A DNA stretch of 64,000 nt from NCBI RefSeq assembly GCF_030687295.1, contig NZ_CP117425.1:2298001-2362000 (forward strand), written 5' to 3'. Numbering within the stretch: the first letter of the stretch is position 1; each line of letters begins with the position of its first letter. The position numbers and the translations under genes were made by a program. The DNA is from Pseudomonas beijingensis. Its GTDB lineage: Bacteria; Pseudomonadota; Gammaproteobacteria; Pseudomonadales; Pseudomonadaceae. Positions 46,806 to 58,238 of this stretch are shown here, piece by piece. The notes beneath the pieces were generated by a model. That model was not told where the DNA came from and made no database searches. It saw only the letters and a program-made list of their open reading frames with translations.

Positions 46806-47279
46806 TTAGCCGCGCCCAGCCTTCAGGTCAGGCTGTTTGTAGCGCATGTGCAGAAGGGGGTAGGGCTGGTTCATGCCATCTTTTGCCGAGCGCCCGACCA
46901 CTTCGAAGCCTTGCTTGAGGTAAAAGCCCAAGGCTTGCGGGTTCTGTTCGTTGACGTCCAGTTGATCGGCGTTCAGGTGTTCCATGGCGTAGCGCAGCAA
47001 CAGCTTGCCCAGGCCCTGGCCACGGTGTTGTGGGTCGATGAAGAGCATCTCGACCTTGCCGGCCGCGACACCGGCGAAACCGGTGATCCGCTGGCGCGCG
47101 TCCCGTGTGCAAATGAGCATCACCGCATCCAGGTAACGGGTGAGCACCAGGTTTTTCAGCAGTTCGATGTAACTGTCTGGCAGAAACTCATGGGTGGCCC
47201 GCACCGACGCCTCCCAAACCTGGGTCAGTTCCTGATAATCGCTCGGTTTCGGTGTATGGATGACCGAATGCTGGCGCAT
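46806..47279 (-). CDS. GNAT-family N-acetyltransferase
   Basis: 157 residues. Acetyl-CoA site MLFIDPQHRGQGLGKLLLRYAM and C-terminal NPQALGFYLKQGFEVVGRS, as in YjaB/YafP proteins. Substrate unknown. Confidence 0.85.
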   Translation of the reverse strand: MRQHSVIHTPKPSDYQELTQVWEASVRATHEFLPDSYIELLKNLVLTRYLDAVMLICTRDARQRITGFAGVAAGKVEMLFIDPQHRGQGLGKLLLRYAMEHLNADQLDVNEQNPQALGFYLKQGFEVVGRSAKDGMNQPYPLLHMRYKQPDLKAGRG

Positions 47280-47331
47280 TTCCGCCTGTTCCTTGTGCTG
47301 GATGTCTTGGGTTTCTCCATACGATAGCCGT

Positions 47332-47369
47332 AAAAAAGCCCCGCATCTTGTCGCAAGAGCGGGGCTTTT
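47332..47369. terminator. Terminator upstream of the GNAT gene
   Basis: AAAAAAGCCCCGC...GCGGGGCTTTT; strong stem with A and T tracts. On the minus strand it ends the rimO transcript. Confidence 0.88.
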
Positions 47370-47392
47370 CAATTTTTTGGCCTGTGGAACAA

Positions 47393-47488
47393 CCTGTGGG
47401 AGCTGAGCTTGCTCGCGATGGCGGTGCATCAGTCAGCATGAATATTGACTGACACGACCCCATCGCGAGCAAGCTCGGCTCCCACAGG
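47393..47488. repeat. REPIN variant
   Basis: Inverted pair of a REP variant with an extra base (GGGAGCTGAGCTTGCTCGCG) on both arms; the matching change in both arms keeps the pairing. Confidence 0.82.
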
Positions 47489-47517
47489 TATTGCAGGGGC
47501 CTGTATAGGGTGGCAGA

Positions 47518-48858
47518 TCAACCGATCTGCTCAGCCCACAAATCGTATTCATCGGCGTCGGTCACCTTGCACCAGACTTTGTCGCCTGGCTTGAGGTTGC
47601 TGCCGTTGTCGATGAAGACGTTGCCGTCGATTTCCGGCGCGTCGAAGAAGCAACGGCCCACGGCGCCTTGTTCGTCCACTTCATCCACCAGCACTTCGAT
47701 TTCACGGCCGATGCGCATTTGCAGGCGCGCCGAGCTGATGGCCTGCTGGTGCGCCATGAAGCGCTCCCAACGGTCCTGCTTGACGTCGTCCGGCACCACG
47801 TCCAGGTCCAGGTCGTTGGCCGGTGCGCCTTCCACAGGGGAATACTGGAAGCAGCCAACGCGGTCGAGCTGGGCTTCGGTCAGCCAGTCCAAGAGGTACT
47901 GGAAGTCTTCTTCGGTTTCGCCAGGGAAGCCGACGATGAAGGTCGAGCGGATGATCAGGTCCGGGCAGATTTCGCGCCAGTTCTTGATGCGGGCCAGGGT
48001 CTTGTCTTCGAAGGCCGGGCGCTTCATGGCCTTGAGGACTTTCGGGCTGGCGTGCTGGAACGGGATGTCCAGGTACGGCAGGATCTTGCCGGCCGCCATC
48101 AACGGGATCAGTTCGTCGACATGCGGGTATGGGTAAACGTAATGCAGGCGGACCCAGACGCCGAGGGTGCTGAGGGCTTCGCACAGTTCGGTCATGCGGG
48201 TTTTCACCGGCGCGCCGTTCCAGAAGCCGGTGCGGTATTTCACGTCGACGCCGTAGGCGCTGGTGTCCTGGGAGATCACCAGCAGCTCCTTGACGCCGGC
48301 CTTGACCAGGCGCTGGGCCTCGTCGAGCACATCACCCACCGGACGGCTCACCAGCTTGCCGCGCATCGACGGGATGATGCAGAAGCTGCAGCTGTGGTTG
48401 CAGCCTTCGGAAATCTTCAGGTAGGCGTAGTGGCGCGGGGTCAGCTTGATGCCTTGTGGCGGCACCAGGTCGATCAGCGGGTTGTGGTCCTGGCGCGGTG
48501 GCACCACTTCGTGCACGGCGTTGACCACCTGCTCGTACTGCTGCGGGCCGGTCACGGACAATACGCTTGGGTGCACATTGCGGATGTTGCCTTCTTCCAC
48601 GCCCATGCAGCCGGTGACGATGACCTTGCCGTTTTCCTTGATGGCCTCGCCGATCACTTCCAGGGACTCGGCCTTGGCCGAATCGATGAAGCCGCAAGTG
48701 TTGACCACGACCACGTCGGCGTCCTGGTACGTGGACACGACGTCATAGCCTTCCATGCGCAGCTGGGTCAGGATGCGCTCGGAGTCGACCAGAGCCTTCG
48801 GGCAACCCAGGGATACGAAGCCAACCTTCGGATTGGCGGGCGCGGTAGTGGTGGACAT
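47518..48858 (-). CDS. rimO: Ribosomal protein S12 methylthiotransferase RimO
   Basis: 446 residues. N-terminal MTTase domain ([18 protein letters not shown]), radical-SAM cluster [17 protein letters not shown], and a C-terminal TRAM domain. RimO methylthiolates Asp of S12. The ATG at 48858 is chosen by homology. Confidence 0.96.
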   Translation of the reverse strand: MSTTTAPANPKVGFVSLGCPKALVDSERILTQLRMEGYDVVSTYQDADVVVVNTCGFIDSAKAESLEVIGEAIKENGKVIVTGCMGVEEGNIRNVHPSVLSVTGPQQYEQVVNAVHEVVPPRQDHNPLIDLVPPQGIKLTPRHYAYLKISEGCNHSCSFCIIPSMRGKLVSRPVGDVLDEAQRLVKAGVKELLVISQDTSAYGVDVKYRTGFWNGAPVKTRMTELCEALSTLGVWVRLHYVYPYPHVDELIPLMAAGKILPYLDIPFQHASPKVLKAMKRPAFEDKTLARIKNWREICPDLIIRSTFIVGFPGETEEDFQYLLDWLTEAQLDRVGCFQYSPVEGAPANDLDLDVVPDDVKQDRWERFMAHQQAISSARLQMRIGREIEVLVDEVDEQGAVGRCFFDAPEIDGNVFIDNGSNLKPGDKVWCKVTDADEYDLWAEQIG

Positions 48859-49133
48859 GTCTAACCTCGGTGTAGGGGGGATCGTCTCTTGCCGAGACAG
48901 GGCGCCTGGCGCGCCTCTGATCAAAAAGTGCGCAATTCTATCCAGGGTCGATGCACTTGACCAGCTTTATACCGGGAAATGCGACGAGTGCTGCGCTATG
49001 CTTCGCGCCTTTGCGCTCTGGCGATTGCTACAGTCAACAAAACGTCTGTAACAATACGTAAAACAGCGCATGCTGCCTCAACAAAGCATCGTGTTTCGTT
49101 GAAGAAGACAGGTCTGGGAATCGGGAGTGTTGG

Positions 49134-51038
49134 ATGGGTCATGCAAGTAGTCAGGTGGCAGGCGCCGAGCATTCGGCAGCGAAGCCGCTGAGCATGCTGG
49201 TCGCGGCGGTCGGGGTGGTTTATGGCGACATCGGCACGAGCCCGTTGTACACCCTCAAGGAAGTGTTTTCCGGTGCCTATGGCGTGCCTGTCAATCACGA
49301 TGGGGTGCTGGGGATTCTGTCGCTGATTTTCTGGTCGCTAATCTGGGTCGTGTCGCTCAAGTACATGATGTTCGTCCTGCGCGCCGACAACCAGGGCGAG
49401 GGCGGGATCATGGCGCTCACCGCCCTGGCGCGGCGAGCCGCGGCGGGAAGGGCGCGACTGCGGACATTCCTGGTGATCTGCGGCTTGATCGGCGCAGCGC
49501 TGTTCTACGGGGACAGCATGATCACGCACCCGGCGATTTCCGTGCTCTCGGCAGTTGAAGGTCTTGGCTTGGCGTTCGAAGGTATCGACCACTGGGTGGT
49601 GCCCTTGTCGCTGGTGGTGCTGGTGGGGCTGTTCCTGATCCAGCGCCACGGCACTGCACGGATTGGCATCCTGTTTGGCCCGATCATGGTGACCTGGTTC
49701 CTGGTGCTCGGCGCCCTGGGTGTGTACGGCATCCTGCAACACCCGGAGGTATTACAGTCGGTGAACCCGGCCTGGGCCGTGCGATTCTTTGTTGTCCATC
49801 CGGGCATGGGCGTGGCGATCCTCGGCGCGGTGGTGCTGGCGTTGACCGGCGCTGAAGCGCTGTACGCGGACATGGGCCATTTCGGTCGCAAACCGATTGC
49901 CCGCGCCTGGTTCATCCTGGTGCTGCCAGGTCTGATGCTCAACTATTTCGGCCAGGGCGCGTTGTTGCTGGGCGACCCGGAAGCGGCGCGCAACCCGTTT
50001 TATCTGCTGGCGCCGAGCTGGGCGCTGCTGCCGTTGGTAGGCTTGTCGACCCTGGCCACGGTGATCGCTTCCCAAGCGGTGATTTCCGGCGCGTTCTCCC
50101 TGACACGCCAGGCGACCCAGCTCGGTTACATCCCGCGCATGTACATCCAGCACACCTCCAGCGCCGAGCAGGGGCAGATCTACATCGGCGCGGTGAATTG
50201 GTCGCTGATGGTCGGCGTGGTGCTGCTGGTGCTGGGTTTCGAATCTTCCGGCGCGCTGGCTTCGGCCTACGGCGTGGCCGTGACCGGTACCATGCTGATG
50301 ACCACGATCCTGGTGTCCGCGGTGATACTGCTGTTGTGGAAATGGCCGCCGCTGCTGGCGGTGCCGCTGTTGTTCGGTTTCCTGTTGGTGGACGGCCTGT
50401 ACTTCGCCGCCAACGTGCCGAAGATCATCCAGGGCGGTGCGTTCCCGGTCATCGCCGGTATCGCCTTGTTCGTGCTGATGACCACCTGGAAGCGCGGCAA
50501 GCAACTGTTGGTGGATCGCCTGGACGAAGGGGCATTGCCGTTGCCGATTTTCATCAGCAGCATCCGCGTGCAACCGCCCCACCGTGTCCAAGGCACCGCC
50601 GTGTTCCTGACGGCGCGTTCGGACGCGGTGCCTCACGCGCTGTTGCATAATCTATTGCACAACCAGGTGCTGCATGAGCAAGTGGTGCTGCTGACAGTGG
50701 TGTACGAAGACATTCCCCGGGTACCGCCGCAGCGGCGCTTCGAGGTCGATGCCTATGGCGAAGGGTTCTTCCGGGTGATCCTGCACTTCGGCTTCACCGA
50801 CGAGCCGGATGTCCCGCAGGCACTCAAGCTCTGCCATCTGGATGACCTGGATTTCAGCCCGATGCGCACCACCTACTTCCTCAGTCGCGAGACTGTCATT
50901 GCCTCCAAGCTCGAAGGCATGGCCCGCTGGCGCGAGCAGTTGTTCGCCTTCATGTTGAAAAACGCCAACGGCAACCTGCGCTTTTTCAATCTACCGTTGA
51001 ACCGGGTGATTGAACTGGGGACGCAGGTCGAGATGTAG
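49134..51038 (+). CDS. kup: Low-affinity potassium transport protein Kup
   Basis: 634 residues with about 12 membrane helices in the first 430 residues and a cytoplasmic C-terminus. [19 protein letters not shown] near the start and [34 protein letters not shown] are Kup signatures. K+/H+ symport. Confidence 0.95.
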   Translation: MGHASSQVAGAEHSAAKPLSMLVAAVGVVYGDIGTSPLYTLKEVFSGAYGVPVNHDGVLGILSLIFWSLIWVVSLKYMMFVLRADNQGEGGIMALTALARRAAAGRARLRTFLVICGLIGAALFYGDSMITHPAISVLSAVEGLGLAFEGIDHWVVPLSLVVLVGLFLIQRHGTARIGILFGPIMVTWFLVLGALGVYGILQHPEVLQSVNPAWAVRFFVVHPGMGVAILGAVVLALTGAEALYADMGHFGRKPIARAWFILVLPGLMLNYFGQGALLLGDPEAARNPFYLLAPSWALLPLVGLSTLATVIASQAVISGAFSLTRQATQLGYIPRMYIQHTSSAEQGQIYIGAVNWSLMVGVVLLVLGFESSGALASAYGVAVTGTMLMTTILVSAVILLLWKWPPLLAVPLLFGFLLVDGLYFAANVPKIIQGGAFPVIAGIALFVLMTTWKRGKQLLVDRLDEGALPLPIFISSIRVQPPHRVQGTAVFLTARSDAVPHALLHNLLHNQVLHEQVVLLTVVYEDIPRVPPQRRFEVDAYGEGFFRVILHFGFTDEPDVPQALKLCHLDDLDFSPMRTTYFLSRETVIASKLEGMARWREQLFAFMLKNANGNLRFFNLPLNRVIELGTQVEM

Positions 51039-51052
51039 CCTCAGGAAAACAA

Positions 51053-51276
51053 GAAGCCCTCGTTGCCTTGTGGTGGCGGGGGCTTTTTTGTGGGCGACAC
51101 TCATGCTGACGCCAGAGTGAAGCCCTTGTGGGAGCGAGCTTGCTCGCGATAGCGGAGTGTCAGTTTGCACAGATGTTGAATATGCCACCGTCATCGCGAG
51201 CAAGCTCGCTCCCACAGGGGGCAGTTGAGCGGGCACAAAAAAGCCCCCGGCAACCCTAAGGCTGCCGGGGCTTTTG
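51053..51276 (+). terminator. Terminator, REPIN and second terminator after kup
   Basis: A weak hairpin with T-run (51053-51089), a REPIN (51126-51219), and a strong hairpin AAGCCCCCGGCA...TGCCGGGGCTTTT (51237-51276). The last also serves the convergent acvB gene. Confidence 0.82.
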
Positions 51277-51292
51277 TCAGGCGTGTAGCGGT

Positions 51293-52583
51293 TTACTGTT
51301 CGGCTGGTTTGCTCTGGCGCTTGTTGATCTCATCGATCAGGCGCTTGGCCAGGGCCGGGTAGTTCTCGTCGAAGTGGTGGCCGCCAGGCAGCTTGATGGC
51401 TTCTCCTACTGCTGTCTTGTCGGTGCAACCGCTTTCGTCGGCTTCTTCACCGCCGTAGATGCACACCACTTTTTCGGCTGGCAGCTTGGCCATTTCCGGG
51501 CCGGTGGCGGCTTCGGTGCCGGCGTTGCCGAGCCAGCCTTCGACTTCGATCTCGAAGCTGCCGGTGCGGGGCGAAGGCTAGCAGGATGATCGCATCGACC
51601 CGCTGTTGTTCGGTGGCCGGCAGGCGATTGTAAATGGCCGGCAACACGTCGGCGCCGAAGGAGTAGCCGGTCAGGATGAAGCGCTTGGTGCCCCAGATCT
51701 GCCGGTAGTGTTGCATCAGCTCGGTCAGGTCCGCCGCGCTCTGCTCGGGGCTCTTGTGCTGCCAGTAGTAGCGCAGGGTGTCGATGCCGACCACCGGGTA
51801 GCCGATCTTGGCCATTTCATCGGCCACGTCGCGGTCCAGGTCGCGCCAGCCGCCATCTCCGGAGAGAAACAGAGTGACGGTGTCCCGTGTCTGGCTGGCT
51901 GGGACTTCCACCACCGGGATGCTCAGGCCGCCCTTGGCCTTGTCGGTGCCCACCAGGATTTTGCGCAGTTCGTTATTCAGCACTTGCGGCAGGTTGATGT
52001 CGTAGTCGCTGATGCTGGTCTCGGCATTCGATTGGTCGCGTACGAAACCGGCGCTGGTGTCGTCGGGGTTGTCGTTCCAGGCCACCAGCCAATGGCCGTG
52101 GGCTGCTTTTTTAGGCAGCAGGTGGGTGCAACCGGGTTTTTCCAGGGCCAGGTCCACCGAAACGGCCTTGGCCTTGTCGTCCTTCTGCTCGGCCAGCCAA
52201 CGCCAGGCCAGCACGGCGCCAGGGCCGATGCCGCTGACCAGCGTGGCAGGGCCCTGGAGCTCCCTCAGGCCAGCCTGCAGGGCACGGCCTTGCAACATGC
52301 AGTCCTTGGGCAGGATCACCTGGACGATCTGCGCCGAGCCGCTGCGGCTGAGGGTCGTCAATTGTGTGTCGCTGAGCTTCTGGTCTTCATTGACCGCCAC
52401 CAGTACCCGGGCTCGCGCCTTGGTACCGGGAGTGACGCGGGTCAGGGCTGCGCCATCGGCGGGCGCCAGTTGTTCCAGGGTCGGTTGCGGGGCTGGGCGG
52501 TTCCAGTACCAGTAACCGCCACCGAGAATCACCGCCAGCACCAGCAGGGCGGCCACTACGTATCGCCAGGAGCGTTGCATCAT
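51293..52583 (-). pseudogene. AcvB/VirJ-like serine hydrolase (PA0919 type), frameshifted
   Basis: Two frames give a 429-residue protein. One N-terminal membrane anchor, then an alpha/beta hydrolase with LFLSGDGGWRDLD and the nucleophile motif GYSFGADVLP. The frame breaks after ILLAFA at a CCCC run (plus strand GGGG 51568-51571) and continues as RTGSFEIEVEGWLGN to AEQ. PA0919 of P. aeruginosa hydrolyses alanyl-phosphatidylglycerol and pairs with the synthase MprF. The start overlaps the mprF stop (TGATG). Confidence 0.86.
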
Positions 52584-55225
52584 CAGCGTTTCACCAGTCC
52601 AGTCAGGCCGCCTGCAATCAGGGCGGCGGTATCGGCCAGCGCCACCAGCGGATCGAGTCCGGCGGGCACGGCCATGTAACGAGGTTCCCAGTCAGGCTGG
52701 AATTTGTCTTTGAAGCGGCGCAGCCCCTGGAAGTTATAGAGCTGCTCGCCACGGCGGAACACCATCGAGCCCAGGCGCTGGGTCAGCGGTGCGCCGCGTC
52801 TCGGTTGCAGGCCCGACAGCGGGACCATGCCGAGGCTGAAGCGGGCGTAGTCATGGTTTTTATAATGCTGGATGAGGCCGACCATCATGAACTCCATGGT
52901 CAGTTTCGGGGCCTCGGGGTGGGCACGCATCAGGTCGAGGCTGGCCAGTTCGTGGCTGTGGGTTTCCAACAGGTTGGCGAACGCCACCGGCCGGCCTTCG
53001 AAACGAATCACCGCGATGCGGAAATGCTTGAGGTAGTCATCGCTGAAACGCCCCAGGGAAAAACCTTTTTCCCGCACGTTCTTGCCGGTCAGCCAGGCAT
53101 CGGAAATGATCTTGAGCTCATCCATCGGCGCCTGGCCCGGCTCGTGGATCTCCAGCGACAGGCCGTCACGGGTGCCGCGGTTCCAGGTGTAGCGCAAGTC
53201 CTTCATCTCTTTGCCCTTGGCTTCGAGATCGAAACGCTTGAGGTCGACCCGTGCTTCCTCGCCCAGCTTGATGGCCGTCAGGCCGATGTCCATGTAGTAC
53301 GGCAGGTTTTCGGCGCGCACCTGATAGAACACGGGACGGGCATGGTAGATGTCACACAGGTCGCGGAACTGCCAGATCATTTCGGCCCGTTGCTGGGTTG
53401 GACCGATCGGGTCGTACAGCGCCACCAGGCTGCGGCCACGGCGGGCGTACATCAGGAACGCCTCGTCGTTGGGGTGAAACAGCAGTGCCTTGTCACCGGT
53501 CAGGGCCAGGCCGCCGTCGGGTTGCGAAGATGTCATGAGAATCGTCTTAGCCCGCTCCAGCTCATCAGCCGTCGGTAAATGGATCACCGGCCGTGCGGTG
53601 CGCAGCAGCCAGGTCAGGGATACCACTACCAGCAGTACTGCGGCGCCCAGCAGCGAGCGCAGGCCGCGAGGAGCGTCCGCATCGAGGGTGAACTGCCACC
53701 AGAGTTGATGGCTGTAGGGCACGTCCTGGTAGGCAAACAGCAGCAGCCAGGTCGACGCGCCGAGCACGCAGAGGCTGGCGATCAGGAACAGCGGGGAAAA
53801 TGGCAGCTCGGTCAGGCGGCTCGGACGATAAAAGGAGCGCCGGAATACCGCCAGCAGGGCCGCTGTCAGGGTCAGCAGCGTGGCTTCTTCCCAGTCAAAA
53901 CCCTTGAGCAGTGAGAGCAGGGCACCCACCAGGAGCAGCACCGTAGTCAGCATCCAGGCGGCCGACAGGCGACGGCGCAGGCCTTGGGCGAGCAACAGGC
54001 ACAACACGCCCACCAGGCTGGCGCCGAGGTGCGACGCGTCCACCAGCCGATGAGGAATCAGGAAGCCGATGTGCTCCAAGCGGGTGTCGATTTCCGGGGT
54101 CACGCCGGAAAACAGCAGCACCACACCGGAGAGGAACACCAGCACCGCCAGGATCGGCGCGGCGAAACCCGATGCCGCCCGCAGGCTCTGGCGTGTCTGG
54201 AACAGCCGTTGCGCCTCGTTGATCAGCAGCAACACGCAGGCCACCAGCATTGGCAGCAGCACGTAGATCAAGCGATACAGCAACAGCGCGGCGGCCAGCG
54301 GTGCGGCGCCGAGTTTGTCGGCAAACGCGGCCAGCAGGATCGCTTCGAATACCCCGACCCCGCCCGGTACATGGCTGAGCACGCCGGCGGCCAGCGCCAG
54401 CAGGTACACCAGCAGGAAGGCGCCGAACGGCGGTGCCTCGGGCAGCAACAGATACAACACAGTGGCGGCCGCGGCCACATCCAGCGCGGTGATCACCAAC
54501 TGCAAGAAGGTCAGGCGGCGACCCGGCAGGCGCAGTGTGCGACGCCCGGCCTTTACCAGAAGGCTGTCCCGATAAGGCTGCTCCGGCAGGCGGCGGCGGT
54601 AAATGCCGATGGCCAATACGCTGGTGAGCAGCAGCACCGCCACGGAAATCGCCCCGAGCAAAGCGGCAGGCAAGTGCAGCGCGGCAGACGCGGCGGGCAG
54701 GTTGCTGAGTGTCGCCAGGGCCGCCAACGGCGGCAACGCGCAGCCCAGGGACAGGCTGGCGAACAGCGTCATGTGGGCGACATCCGATGCCCCCAGGCCA
54801 TGGCGTGCATACAGACGGTAGCGAACCGAACCGCCCGATAGCAGCGACAGGCCAATGGCATTGCCGATGGCGAATGCGGTGAACCCGCCCAGGACCATGG
54901 TTTGTGGCGGCAGTGTCACACCGGCGTAACGGCTGGCGGACCATTCGTAGCCCAAAAGAATGATGAAGCCGACGACCGTGGCGGCGATCGCACCGAGCAG
55001 GGCTGGCCGGGGCACTTCCAGAATCGAGTCGTGCAGGGCGTATAGATCGAGCTCGCTCAGCAGATGGCGGCAGGCAATCAATGCAATCGCAAACAGCAGC
55101 AGCGTTACCGCGAGGCCGATGGGCTGGCGGTACTGGCTGATCCGATCCAGCCAGCGCAGTCGTTCGGCTTTGATCGGTTGTGTCGCAGTAACGGAGTCTT
55201 GCGGGTCAGACGAGTGGGCGCGCAT
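52583..55225 (-). CDS. mprF: Aminoacyl-phosphatidylglycerol synthase MprF
   Basis: 880 residues. About 12-14 membrane helices (flippase part) precede a C-terminal synthase domain from about residue 560 (DGGLALTGDKALLFHPNDEAFLMYARRGRSLVALYDPIG). It transfers an amino acid from aminoacyl-tRNA to phosphatidylglycerol, lowering surface charge. In pseudomonads the product is mostly alanyl-PG. ATG 55225. Confidence 0.95.
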   Translation of the reverse strand: MRAHSSDPQDSVTATQPIKAERLRWLDRISQYRQPIGLAVTLLLFAIALIACRHLLSELDLYALHDSILEVPRPALLGAIAATVVGFIILLGYEWSASRYAGVTLPPQTMVLGGFTAFAIGNAIGLSLLSGGSVRYRLYARHGLGASDVAHMTLFASLSLGCALPPLAALATLSNLPAASAALHLPAALLGAISVAVLLLTSVLAIGIYRRRLPEQPYRDSLLVKAGRRTLRLPGRRLTFLQLVITALDVAAAATVLYLLLPEAPPFGAFLLVYLLALAAGVLSHVPGGVGVFEAILLAAFADKLGAAPLAAALLLYRLIYVLLPMLVACVLLLINEAQRLFQTRQSLRAASGFAAPILAVLVFLSGVVLLFSGVTPEIDTRLEHIGFLIPHRLVDASHLGASLVGVLCLLLAQGLRRRLSAAWMLTTVLLLVGALLSLLKGFDWEEATLLTLTAALLAVFRRSFYRPSRLTELPFSPLFLIASLCVLGASTWLLLFAYQDVPYSHQLWWQFTLDADAPRGLRSLLGAAVLLVVVSLTWLLRTARPVIHLPTADELERAKTILMTSSQPDGGLALTGDKALLFHPNDEAFLMYARRGRSLVALYDPIGPTQQRAEMIWQFRDLCDIYHARPVFYQVRAENLPYYMDIGLTAIKLGEEARVDLKRFDLEAKGKEMKDLRYTWNRGTRDGLSLEIHEPGQAPMDELKIISDAWLTGKNVREKGFSLGRFSDDYLKHFRIAVIRFEGRPVAFANLLETHSHELASLDLMRAHPEAPKLTMEFMMVGLIQHYKNHDYARFSLGMVPLSGLQPRRGAPLTQRLGSMVFRRGEQLYNFQGLRRFKDKFQPDWEPRYMAVPAGLDPLVALADTAALIAGGLTGLVKR

Positions 55226-55339
55226 CAATCACCTCTTGAGCTATGCGCGACAGGATGGGGGTATCCAGCTAAGTTACCAATCCCCGCGGTAAAAAATAAT
55301 TACAAAAAATTTGTAATGAGGCCTTTTTTCGTCAGGCAC

Positions 55340-55371
55340 AAAAAAGGCCACTCTTTCGAGCAGCCTTTCTT
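55340..55371 (-). terminator. Terminator of initiator tRNA copy 1
   Basis: Minus-strand AAAGGCTGCTCGAAAGAGTGGCCTTTTTT. Confidence 0.8.
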
Positions 55372-55377
55372 GATATT

Positions 55378-55454
<77 letters not shown>

Positions 55455-55647
55455 TCTGTGTGGCGGCATTCTACAGGCGAACGCCCGAGTGTCAACCGTT
55501 AAAAGACGCAGGGGTCAAATAAACGGCCGATCCGTTCCTTGCCTTCCTAAATGCGTGGAATTAAAGGGAAATTGTCCTACAACTTGCAGTGCGCGGAGTA
55601 TCGCAGGTTGCGTGTCTCTGATCGTGTGGTCAGAAACGAGCGCGCAC

Positions 55648-55680
55648 AAAAAAGGCCACTCTTTCGAGTAGCCTTTCTTG
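55648..55680 (-). terminator. Terminator of initiator tRNA copy 2
   Basis: Same hairpin as at 55340-55371, with one change. Confidence 0.8.
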
Positions 55681-55685
55681 ATGTT

Positions 55686-55762
<77 letters not shown>

Positions 55763-56043
55763 TCTGTGTGGCGGCATTCTACAGAGGATCGAGCCGCTGT
55801 CAACCCCGGTGTCATAAAAACCTGTTCCGCTTCAAGCGCTTAGACTTGGAAAAGACATTGTGACAGCGCTGTGACGCAGGCCTGGCAAGGGCTGTAGCTC
55901 TATTGGAGAGTGCGTTGCGATTGAAGAAGTAAATTTATGTAGGCGTTTTCGGGACGCGACGAAGGATCTTTCAAACTACTGGTGCTATATACAGGTGCCG
56001 ATGCGATACTGGTAGCCCGATTCGTCCCACGCCCTGTTCTTCT

Positions 56044-57105
56044 ATGACGCAACGTAAAATCATCCATGTCGACTGTGACTGTTTTTATGCCGCTATCGAG
56101 ATGCGCGATGATCCGCGGCTGGCCGGCAAGCCTATGGCGGTGGGTGGCTCGGCGGATCGGCGGGGTGTGATTGCCACCTGTAACTACGAAGCGCGAGCCT
56201 ACGGCGTGCGCTCGGCCATGTCTTCCGGCCACGCCTTGAAGCTCTGTCCGGACCTCACCATCGTCAAGCCGCGAATGGAGGCCTATCGGGAAGCGTCGAA
56301 GGAAATTCATACGATTTTCAGCGATTACACCGACCTGATCGAGCCGCTGTCCCTGGACGAGGCCTACCTGGACGTTTCCGCCAGCGCCCATTTCGGCGGC
56401 AGCGCCACCCGCATCGCCCAGGACATTCGCCGACGTGTTTCCAATCAGTTGCACATCACCGTGTCCGCCGGCGTCGCGCCGAACAAGTTCCTGGCCAAGA
56501 TTGCCAGTGACTGGAAAAAGCCCAACGGGTTGTTTGTCATCACCCCGGACCAGGTCGAGGACTTTGTCTCGGCCCTGCCGGTCAGCAAGCTTCACGGTGT
56601 TGGCAAGGTCACCGCTGAGAAGCTGAACCGGCTCGGTATCGTCGATTGCCTGCAGTTGCGTGAATGGGACAAGTTGGCGCTGGTGCGAGAGTTCGGCAGT
56701 TTTGGCGAGCGGCTCTGGAGCCTGGCCCGTGGGATCGATGAGCGTTTGGTGCACAACGACAGCCGACGGCAGTCCATCAGTGTGGAAAATACCTACGATG
56801 TCGACTTGCCCGACCTGGTGAGTTGCCTCGACAAACTGCCGGAGTTGATGGAAACCCTCAAAGGGCGCATGGCGCGGATCGACAGCAGTTATCGACCGGG
56901 CAAGCCGTTCGTCAAAGTGAAGTTCCACGACTTCACCCAGACCACGCTGGAACAGGCCGGGGCAGGGCGGGACCTGGGCAGCTATCAGTTGCTGTTGACT
57001 CAGGCGTTCAACCGGGGCGGCAAGCCGGTGCGGTTATTGGGGATCGGGGTGCGGCTGGAGGATTTGCGGGGAGGGTTCGAGCAGTTGGAGTTGTTTGAGC
57101 GGTGA
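56044..57105 (+). CDS. dinB: DNA polymerase IV
   Basis: 353 residues, Y-family translesion polymerase. IIHVDCDCFYAAIEMRDDP and PLSLDEAYLDVS hold the catalytic acids; the little finger domain ends with LGIGVRLEDL. No clear LexA box was found next to it. Confidence 0.95.
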   Translation: MTQRKIIHVDCDCFYAAIEMRDDPRLAGKPMAVGGSADRRGVIATCNYEARAYGVRSAMSSGHALKLCPDLTIVKPRMEAYREASKEIHTIFSDYTDLIEPLSLDEAYLDVSASAHFGGSATRIAQDIRRRVSNQLHITVSAGVAPNKFLAKIASDWKKPNGLFVITPDQVEDFVSALPVSKLHGVGKVTAEKLNRLGIVDCLQLREWDKLALVREFGSFGERLWSLARGIDERLVHNDSRRQSISVENTYDVDLPDLVSCLDKLPELMETLKGRMARIDSSYRPGKPFVKVKFHDFTQTTLEQAGAGRDLGSYQLLLTQAFNRGGKPVRLLGIGVRLEDLRGGFEQLELFER

Positions 57106-57159
57106 GGCTGCCACTTGGCTGAATGTCTTGCCTGACGTCCACTTTGTCGCGAGGGACGC

Positions 57160-57230
57160 TTGTGGGAGCAAAGCTTGCTCGCGATGGCATCCTTGAGGTC
57201 GCCATCGCGGGCAAGCCTTGCTCCCACAGG
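57160..57230. repeat. REPIN variant between dinB and a lipoprotein gene
   Basis: Inverted pair with an altered core (GGGAGCAAAGCTTGCTCGCG and complement). Confidence 0.8.
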
Positions 57231-57267
57231 TCTTGGTCTGCACAAACTCTTTGTCACCGGGGGTATT

Positions 57268-58221
57268 TCAATTCGCGCCCGGATCCGCCACCAACCGCCC
57301 GCCATCCTTGGTCAGGGCTTTCATGAATTCGGCCTGCAGCTCCGGATCGTTGCGCGTCAGTTCGATCAGGCTCTGTTCCAGTTCACTGGCTTCTTCTTCA
57401 AGTCCCAGCTCCGACAGGCGCTTGACCCGATGAACCCACTGGCTCACCTCGTCATCTTCCAGGTCGTCGTAGATCAGCGCGTGCGCTTCCACCAGTTTGC
57501 TGCGCAAGGTGCTGCTGACGCTAAGGGATGAATCGCTGTGCACTTCGTCCTGAGCATCCGTCACGCTGATCTGCAACTTGCCGAACTGGCTCAGGTCCTG
57601 CTCGGCGAACGGGCTTTCCAGCAGGTTCAAGCGCAGCACGCCGTTACGGTCGGTACTCAGCTCGAAGGTCTGCCGGGCGGCCTTGACTTCCACCGGGCGT
57701 TCGCTCCACGGCAGGCTCGAGTGTTCCGTGCGCTTGTCGCGCTGGATTTCGTCGATGCCCGCCAAGTTCTGCTGGGCACGGCCATGGGAGGGGACGTTCA
57801 TGAACGGGTTGAGCCCGGCGAAACCGTAGCTGATCCAGTCACGGGTCGCCGTGTCCGGCAGGCTGCCGAGGGCGAACACATTGACCACGTTCGCGCCGAT
57901 ACCGGCCACCACGGCCACCGCGCCCAGGGGAATCTCGTAGATCTCCCGCCAGGGTTGGTAAGGCGTGTATCGATCGTAACGGCGGGTGACCTCGAACTCA
58001 GTGACTTCGAAGGTCTTCTGCTCATGGATGCGCACCCGACGCTGCGGCAGGTCGAGCACCTTGGGTTCGCCCACGTCGATCTGCAGGCTGTGGTCGAGCA
58101 GTTTGCGCTCGACCCGCTCTTCGTGCTCGCTGCGTTGTGACATTTGGTTGGCACAGCCGCTGACCAGCAGGGCGCCGCACAGGGCGGCGCCACCGAGGCC
58201 TAAGGGGTTTCGCTTGAACAT
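57268..58221 (-). CDS. Lipoprotein of unknown function
   Basis: 317 residues with a lipobox (LLVSGC; Cys23). One hydrophobic segment (IPLGAVAVVAGIGANVVNVFALG) near residue 100, then a predicted soluble domain; the C-terminus is acidic and helical (LGLEEEASELEQSLIELTR). No family name recognised. It follows proS on the same strand. Confidence 0.75.
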   Translation of the reverse strand: MFKRNPLGLGGAALCGALLVSGCANQMSQRSEHEERVERKLLDHSLQIDVGEPKVLDLPQRRVRIHEQKTFEVTEFEVTRRYDRYTPYQPWREIYEIPLGAVAVVAGIGANVVNVFALGSLPDTATRDWISYGFAGLNPFMNVPSHGRAQQNLAGIDEIQRDKRTEHSSLPWSERPVEVKAARQTFELSTDRNGVLRLNLLESPFAEQDLSQFGKLQISVTDAQDEVHSDSSLSVSSTLRSKLVEAHALIYDDLEDDEVSQWVHRVKRLSELGLEEEASELEQSLIELTRNDPELQAEFMKALTKDGGRLVADPGAN

Positions 58222-58238
58222 GACGTCTCTATCTGGTG